64,000 nt of DNA from the NCBI RefSeq assembly GCF_037975245.1, contig NC_092566.1, positions 1,736,001-1,800,000 of the forward strand, in the 5' to 3' direction. The notes under the pieces were generated by a model. The model saw nothing but the letters and a program-made list of their open reading frames with translations. It was not told where the DNA came from and did no database searches. Of the stretch, positions 58,738 through 64,000 are shown piece after piece. Positions within the stretch are counted from its first letter, which is position 1. Every line of letters starts with the position of its first letter. The position numbers and the translations under genes were made by a program. Source of the stretch: Apostichopus japonicus. Lineage: Eukaryota; Echinodermata; Holothuroidea; Aspidochirotida; Stichopodidae.

Positions 58738-58898
58738 ATCTGGTTGGTCATTTTCAAGCCCGAGAAGTGCCATTTCCGGTGATCTGGGGGGTATCAAAAC
58801 CAGAAATTTTCTTGTACGCTCCGCGCCAACCGATGGTGGCGCTCCGCTTAGATGGTAATTCGCGCCCCCCGGGTTAGAAAATCCTAGATACGCGCCTG
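58738..58898. mobile_element. Partial MITE related to the CAGGCGCGTAGCC family
   Basis: This fragment shares AAGCCCGAGAAGTGCCATTTCC, the CAGAAATTTTCTTGTACGC block and GATGGTGGCGCTCCGCTTAGATGG with the other copies, and ends in TACGCGCCTG. The left part and its terminal repeat are absent. Confidence 0.75.
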
Positions 58899-59079
58899 TA
58901 TATGGTCAGCAAACCTTCAGTTATAGAAAAGTTAAAATAATCAGCAGTTATTTTTAAGACGCTTAAGCGACAACAAATGTGGGAGAAACCTGTAAGGGCG
59001 TATGGATTACAACTTACACGTCTGGTCTGGTGACTTTCAATTCAACATTTCAACTCAAATTTGCAATCTTTGTTCAATT

Positions 59080-59226
59080 TAGAAAGATGGGTAAACCGTA
59101 GATTGCTCTTGAATGAAAAACCCACCTTACTATGACCCGGCCAGGTATCGAACCCGGAACCTCACGTTTGCTAAGCCTTATTGCTAAAAATGTCATCGCC
59201 TTTATCCACTCGGCCACAGCACCGGT
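59080..59226 (-). mobile_element. tRNA-Ser/Leu-derived SINE
   Basis: On the minus strand the head reads GGTGCTGTGGCCGAGTGG (box A) and, about 60 nt later, GGGTTCGATACCTGG (box B), in the layout of a long-variable-arm tRNA. The ends do not form an acceptor stem and the anticodon arm is degenerate, so this is a retroposed relative, not a working tRNA gene. A tail of about 45 nt follows (GTAAGGTGGGTTTTTCATTC..). Confidence 0.75.
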
Positions 59227-60741
59227 TAATGATACAAACATTTGGTACGAAGTGAGCTCTTTAGCGGCTGATGTTTGGTAATGGACGTACAAAAATGTGG
59301 ATAAAACTGTACTATACCCACCTTTCTGTGTCCAAATATGCTGCAAAGATCAAACTTTAATCCTTTCTGTTTGTACAACGTGCAACAAAATTGATCATCG
59401 ATCCATTTCTACAAAATATTGCTTCTACTGCACGGTGACCGTGTAAATGAACATTTTGCAGAGAAAAAAGACGTGTAGCGTATTGAGATATGCATAACTC
59501 TTCTTTCAGTATTTTTTAAATTTTCAAAAGAATAAATCAGCATTTTAGAAGAGGTAATTCGAAAAAGTTCTGGTTTTGTGTTGACAAATGAATCAGCAAG
59601 TTTAACAATTTTATGAAAATTGCTATTTAATTGAACAATGCAAACAGTTTGACGCTTTTTCAGAACGGTCTGCACTGGAGGTGTTTTTCGATATAAAAGT
59701 TGACATTTTACATGAAACTTTCAGTTGTTTTTTATCTGAGGATTTCAACTACTTTATCTCAAATTTTCCTCTGCATTCTAAAATTTACGAATTTTTACAT
59801 TACATTTTGACCTGTTCCTCGAAATTTTTCCACACATTCCTCAAACAAGTTTTTATTATTGCATGACGAAATATGGAGTTGTTTGTCATAAAATTTCGAT
59901 TTCGTATCTTCAACATCTGTCTTTCATCTCCGACTTCTTTTTGAAAAAAAATCTTCACGGACTTTTCGACGAAGTTTCGAGAAGAACAGTGGACTCTTTT
60001 GACTGAATATGGGGTATATGAAACGACAAAAGATATTTGATTGAATGACACTTCTTTTTCTAATACAAAGGTTCCATCCGAATGATCTAGTAGGGCACCC
60101 CTCCCCAATAGGCGTACGAGGCAGACTGGTGGGGGGGGGGGCAGAATGCCCAAACATTTCAGGGGACTACAAATTAGAAGTTGGAAAATTCGGGCTGCCT
60201 CGGGACATTAATTAAATTTTAAAATTAAAAAAAAAAATGCGTAGGATTTAATACACGGCCGCTTGCCCGAATTTTCTGCGACTCTTGCCCAAATCATTCC
60301 CGATTCTCCCCCAAATCGTTCCTAATTCCTTCCCAAATCGTTCTCGATTCTTGCCCGATTGGTCAACGACTCGTGACTGAATATTTTGACTCATAATGAC
60401 AACCGTACGTCGCGAGATAAAAGAGATTCCTAGCCTTTTTTTATATCCAAAATTGCAGGGGACTTAAAATTCGGCAAAATTTGTTGAAAAATTCGTACAA
60501 CGTCGGGTCACTTACTTTTCTACTGTCAGTATTTCTTCATAAAGTATTGTTTAAAATCCCTGCACACTGCCCGTGTTTTAGTATACTAAGCTATAGTCTC
60601 CTTCGTAGATACAAAACCCCATCTCCATTTAACATTAATGAAAGCATCCACACAGAGATGGGCTTATTAGTAACCTTATTTAGAAGAAGAAAAGAAAAGT
60701 ATTTCGGAAATTCTCATTTCCATGTGGAACAACCTTACAAA
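59227..60741. other. No recognised gene
   Basis: AT-rich DNA contains a poly-G fragment (60129-60140, with a nearby GGCGTACGAGGCAG resembling a transposon end) and a degenerate block of TTGCCCGA / CCCAAATCGTTC repeats at 60265-60365. I see no supported coding exon. Confidence 0.4.
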
Positions 60742-61006
60742 CAGTGGCGTATTAAGCAGGGGGGGGGGCCTTCCCGGGTACCAGTCAGGGGCGCCATACC
60801 ACAGCCCCAAGAAGTAAGTGGCAAAAGAGGAATGAGAATTTCTAAACATCCTAGTTCAAAGCTTTGTACCATTTTGCATCTAAGCCACGTTACATAAACA
60901 CAAATTTTCCCCACTCTTACACCCCTCCCCCAGGACGGCACACCCTACACGGGGTAACAAAGGAAGGATCCGCCCCTCGGTGCCAACTATTCGATGTACG
61001 CCACTG
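60742..61006. mobile_element. hAT-type MITE with CAGTGGCGTA ends
   Basis: The ends CAGTGGCGTA and TACGCCACTG are inverted. The flanks CTTACAAA (60734-60741) and CTTACAAT (61007-61014) match at 7 of 8 positions, consistent with an aged target duplication. The element is 265 bp with no coding capacity. Confidence 0.75.
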
Positions 61007-61490
61007 CTTACAATTGACAATTTCAATAAAATCATACTCGCAACCGGCATCAGAATTTTTCATGCGGAACGTGAAGTAAGTTTCGAAAATTCTGGCAAAA
61101 ACTTTCCGTCCACCCCCCAAATTGGAATGGTCCCGTACGCATATGCCCTACTCTCCACACTCTGTTCCTATGCATCTAATGAAGTGTCTCTTTACATCAC
61201 CGCCCACACGGGTTGACAAAGGAAAGATCCGCCCGGGTGCCAACTTTTCTAGGTTCGCCTCTGCTTACAAATGACAATTTCAATAAAACATACTCGCAAC
61301 CGGCATCAGAATGCTTCATGCGGCACGTGCAGTAAGTTTCGAAAATTCGAGGGAAGGTTTCAAAGTTCGGGCAAAAGCTTTCTGTCCATCCCCCAAATTG
61401 GGATGGTCCCGTACGCCTATGCCCTACTCTCCACACTCTGTCCCTATGCGTATTCGTTTATTGAAGTGCCCCTTTCCATATGAAGTATCT
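60948..61490. repeat. Two-copy tandem duplication, about 257 bp
   Basis: The unit ACACGGG(G/T)T..ACAAAGGAA(G/A)GATCCGCCC ... ACTCGCAACCGGCATCAGAA ... TGGTCCCGTACGC(A/C)TATGCCC occurs at about 60948-61205 and 61206-61490 with moderate divergence. The unit begins inside the MITE at 60742-61006, so the duplication carried the MITE's right end with it. Confidence 0.85.
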
Positions 61491-61740
61491 GTTCATGAAA
61501 TGAAAATAAAATCGTGAAATCATTGTAATCAAAAGGAAAAGCGCCACCATCTGTACTCGCACTACTGACATTGCCAATATTAATATTTGGCCTTCCATGT
61601 GTTTCAAGTAGCGTAGGCAACCAGTCGTCTGCTAAAAATTTGATGAGGAAGGGATATGGGTTAGTGCTTGTTATATTTTGTGGAGCGTCGCATTTGAGTT
61701 CTAAAGGCAGTACATCATCTGATTCGTTGGTAAGTTGGCT
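61460..61740 (-). other. Unassigned open reading frame, possible exon fragment
   Basis: A minus-strand frame of about 93 codons runs from 61740 to a TAG near 61462, with no Met until near its end. Its composition looks protein-like (LPLELKCDAPQNITSTNPYP, then FLIKFLADDWLPTLLETHG, then RPNINIGNVSSASTDGG). An in-frame TAA lies just upstream and no convincing acceptor site is seen. I do not recognise a family. It could be a decayed transposon or an orphan exon. Confidence 0.3.
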
Positions 61741-62516
61741 CCTTTACCTCTTGTTAATTAAGAATTAAGCACGGATCCCGCTAAAACCAGTATTCGACAC
61801 TCTTTTGATGGTTGAACCATCGGTCAGTTTGACGTAAGTAATAAGACCAACTTGGAGAATAGACATTTTTTTCACGCAGTGAACAATCTCAACGTAACGT
61901 TAGTAATGACAAGATTTTAGACATTAGTTTAGCCGGAAGTCTAAAGTAATCTAAAGTGAAGGCAAAAGGACCTGTAGAATATACATCATCAAAACTTACT
62001 AGACTGGCAGACAGTCGTTTATGTTAAGCCTCTAGAATCATACATTCGAAATGGTGATAGGCTGAAGCAATACTGTACATAATTAATAGGCCTGTAGTGT
62101 TATACCAACTCCTGGGTCAGTCAAAGTTAGGACTACGCTTTAACAGTGAAAAGTTTCATTATTACTCATCTTTTACCATGAAATTGTACAACATACTGTG
62201 GACAACAGCAACAGTTGTATCATATGGCCTGATACAGGCCTTTAAAGTGCCTTTCGTTTTGAGAACATTATATACTACTTACATTTTTTGCATCATGTAA
62301 AGTAATGCTTTCTCTAGCTACTTTTAAATGTCACCACTACATGCATGCTCACATGTATAGAATAAAAAGTAAAATAGATCTAATATTACCTAACAAATTC
62401 AAGACCCTTCAGGCCTTCATGCAGATTCTGGGCTGCCTATGAACGTGCTTGTCAGGAATAGTAACAACAAATTTGGTGGGTGGTCACCTTTTATAGAGGT
62501 ACGTATGTCTTATGTA

Positions 62517-62706
62517 CTTTTTTTTAAGGAAAAGTCGCCCAGGAAAGAACCTGGGCACGAAACCAAACTACCAAACGACTGATCCGCTCTCAGCCCCAGT
62601 CCCCTTGCATCGGGACTGTGACTTTGTGATCATCGTCGGGTGTGCATCACCATTCCCTCGAAAGGGAACAGATACTACACATGATCTTAGCCAAAAGGCC
62701 GAGAAT
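62517..62706 (-). mobile_element. U2 snRNA-headed retroposon (SINE-like)
   Basis: Read on the minus strand, it starts TTCTCGGCCTTTTGGCTAAG and continues ATCATGTGTAGTATCTGTTC, the first 40 or so nucleotides of U2 snRNA including the branch-site pairing region. It then diverges completely into about 135 nt with three perfect hairpins (TTCCCT-TTCG-AGGGAA; CAGTCCC..GGGACTG; GCCCAGG..CCTGGGC) and ends in an A8 run. A 14-bp direct repeat, GTATGTCTTATGTA on the plus strand, flanks it (62503-62516 and 62707-62720), as expected after LINE-type retroposition. No Sm site is visible. Confidence 0.85.
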
Positions 62707-62720
62707 GTATGTCTTATGTA

Positions 62721-63601
62721 TAACCTTAGCCTGATTTAGGTTTTAACCATATTATGAATTTAAATATTTAAGTTTCAGACAATTTATACCTCCAGTATTT
62801 CCCTCTGAGTAGCTGGCTGTGACACTTTAAGTGCCTGACTTAAATGCACTCTATTATTCTTTTCTCATTGTTGACAAATCTTTTCTGCATCACTGGTTTT
62901 ACTTTACTTTCAGTATTGAAGAGATTATATATGTAAGCTGCTACAATCCAAATCAGGATTTTTTCACAGGCAATGGTATGCTTTACAAATTCCAAGGATT
63001 TGGGGATTTTAAGCATTGAGTGTGTTGGGAAGGTCTTTAAATTTACTTCCATTCACAGACAGCTAATCACTGCTATATAACAGTGATAAACACTCTTGCC
63101 TTCATTGTTACTGAAAGTAAAGAAAGTTACACAATGATGGGTCCCATGTTAAAAATGAGAGTTCCACAGGCAGTGCTCTCCAATAGGCATATAGTTAGTA
63201 CATTGGCCTCAAAATGAATACTAGTGTATGAAACTCAAGTGCAGTACTACTTAAGTATTAAATGTTGTAGAAAGATGTTACGAAAATTAGCAAAAATTTT
63301 AGCAACTCTGATTGAAACAAGAGCATGTTTGATTGTAGAGTGCTTAGGAATTTAATTTATGAATTTTATTTTTGACATGTACTTTATGCAACTTTGTGAT
63401 AGGTGAAGGAGAAGGGAGGAGGGAGGAAGAGAAGGAGTGGAGGGGTGCCTAAAAGGTCCATCCCCATTTGCTAACTAAAATTAGTACTAGTGCAATAAAT
63501 ACAAACTATAATACATTCTAATTATAGTAATTTCAGCTCTGCAACTCTAGTCTGTTTTCTTAGTTATAAACATTTTAAAAATATGTAAATATATGTAAAA
63601 A
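62721..63601. other. No recognised gene
   Basis: Ordinary AT-rich sequence with a short G/A-rich patch (63403-63447). No coding exon or clear repeat boundary is seen. Confidence 0.4.
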
Positions 63602-63757
63602 ACAGGTCCAGCTAAAGATAACAAGGTATCTTGTTCCATTACTGTCTGCATTTTGTAGCGACAAGCAGAAAACTTCACTTGCAAGCAACGGAAAGTTAAC
63701 TTTTTCAGAGTGTGGCACGCGGTTTGGGGCAAGTCTTCAATGCCTTTAAGCCACGTT
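63602..63757 (-). repeat. Dispersed repeat, copy 3 (63.6 kb)
   Basis: This is the third copy of the repeat at 13684-13852 and 39800-39925, on the minus strand. It starts with AAAGGCATTGAAGACTTGCCCC and ends with AGCTGGACCTG. The sequence from 63758 to the window end shows nothing I can assign. Confidence 0.85.
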
Positions 63758-64000
63758 CACATTTGCTCTTCTCCAAGGAGGCTTAAATTAACGAAGAACA
63801 ATCCCCCAAGCTAACCCTTATCTCCAATACAGCATACCTCGTACGTATCAGACTTCAGGAGTACGGATGGTATTACACTAGTGCTCTGTTTATACACTGA
63901 AATTATAGCTACAGCATCAAAGGAGGACTGCAGCTGGTTTTCAACTTTTACCATCCAATGAACTTCTAGAGGAAACTGTAGTAGCTGGCCCTGCTTTACG

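Noticed and set aside
59080-59226. Functional tRNA gene
   Set aside because: Box A and box B are present, but there is no paired acceptor stem and no proper anticodon arm, and a non-tRNA tail follows.
62517-62706. Genuine U2 snRNA gene
   Set aside because: Only the first 40 or so nucleotides match U2. The Sm site and 3' stem-loops are missing, and target duplications with an A tail show retroposition.

Overview
The window looks like a piece of an invertebrate deuterostome nuclear genome. An echinoderm, perhaps a sea cucumber, is my best guess; this is an inference from protein similarity and repeat style, not proven. The DNA is AT-rich, genes have many short exons with GT..AG introns, and most of the sequence is intron, intergenic DNA and short mobile elements. 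There is no sign of bacterial gene organisation.

Four loci can be supported. (1) A complete minus-strand gene at 588-18330 has 14 coding exons. They join in perfect phase to a 753-residue vitamin K-dependent gamma-glutamyl carboxylase (GGCX), with the known catalytic His and Lys conserved and an RDEL C-terminus. (2) A complete minus-strand gene at 23190-37905 has 6 coding exons and encodes a 206-residue secreted protein: signal peptide, then WAP, Kazal and thyroglobulin type-1 domains. This is an unusual combination of three protease-inhibitor-type modules. (3) A plus-strand remnant of a multiple inositol polyphosphate phosphatase (MINPP1-like) at about 39945-42099 keeps introns but carries three frame breaks and has no recognisable N-terminal RHG exon, so it is probably an unprocessed pseudogene. 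(4) A complete plus-strand cyclophilin A-type peptidyl-prolyl isomerase at 43754-52297 has 5 exons and 162 residues.

The rest is repeat-rich. Several elements have terminal inverted repeats and exact 8-bp target duplications, the hallmark of hAT-type DNA transposons: 6498-7235, 29736-30026, 33592-33982, 45549-48847 (with a probable nested element) and 56781-57802, plus truncated relatives at 42452, 56491 and 58738. Retroposons include a U2-snRNA-headed composite with a 14-bp target duplication (62517-62706) and a tRNA-Ser/Leu-like SINE (59080-59226). Tandem repeats include a 1.5-kb array of a 19-bp unit with a 420-bp higher-order period (26261-27766), an AT-rich array (9222-9712), and several two-copy duplications.

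The right-hand part, about 55.9-63.8 kb, is mostly repeats and has no gene I can identify. The genes do not form one pathway. Two of them, the carboxylase and the protease inhibitor, act in or through the secretory route.
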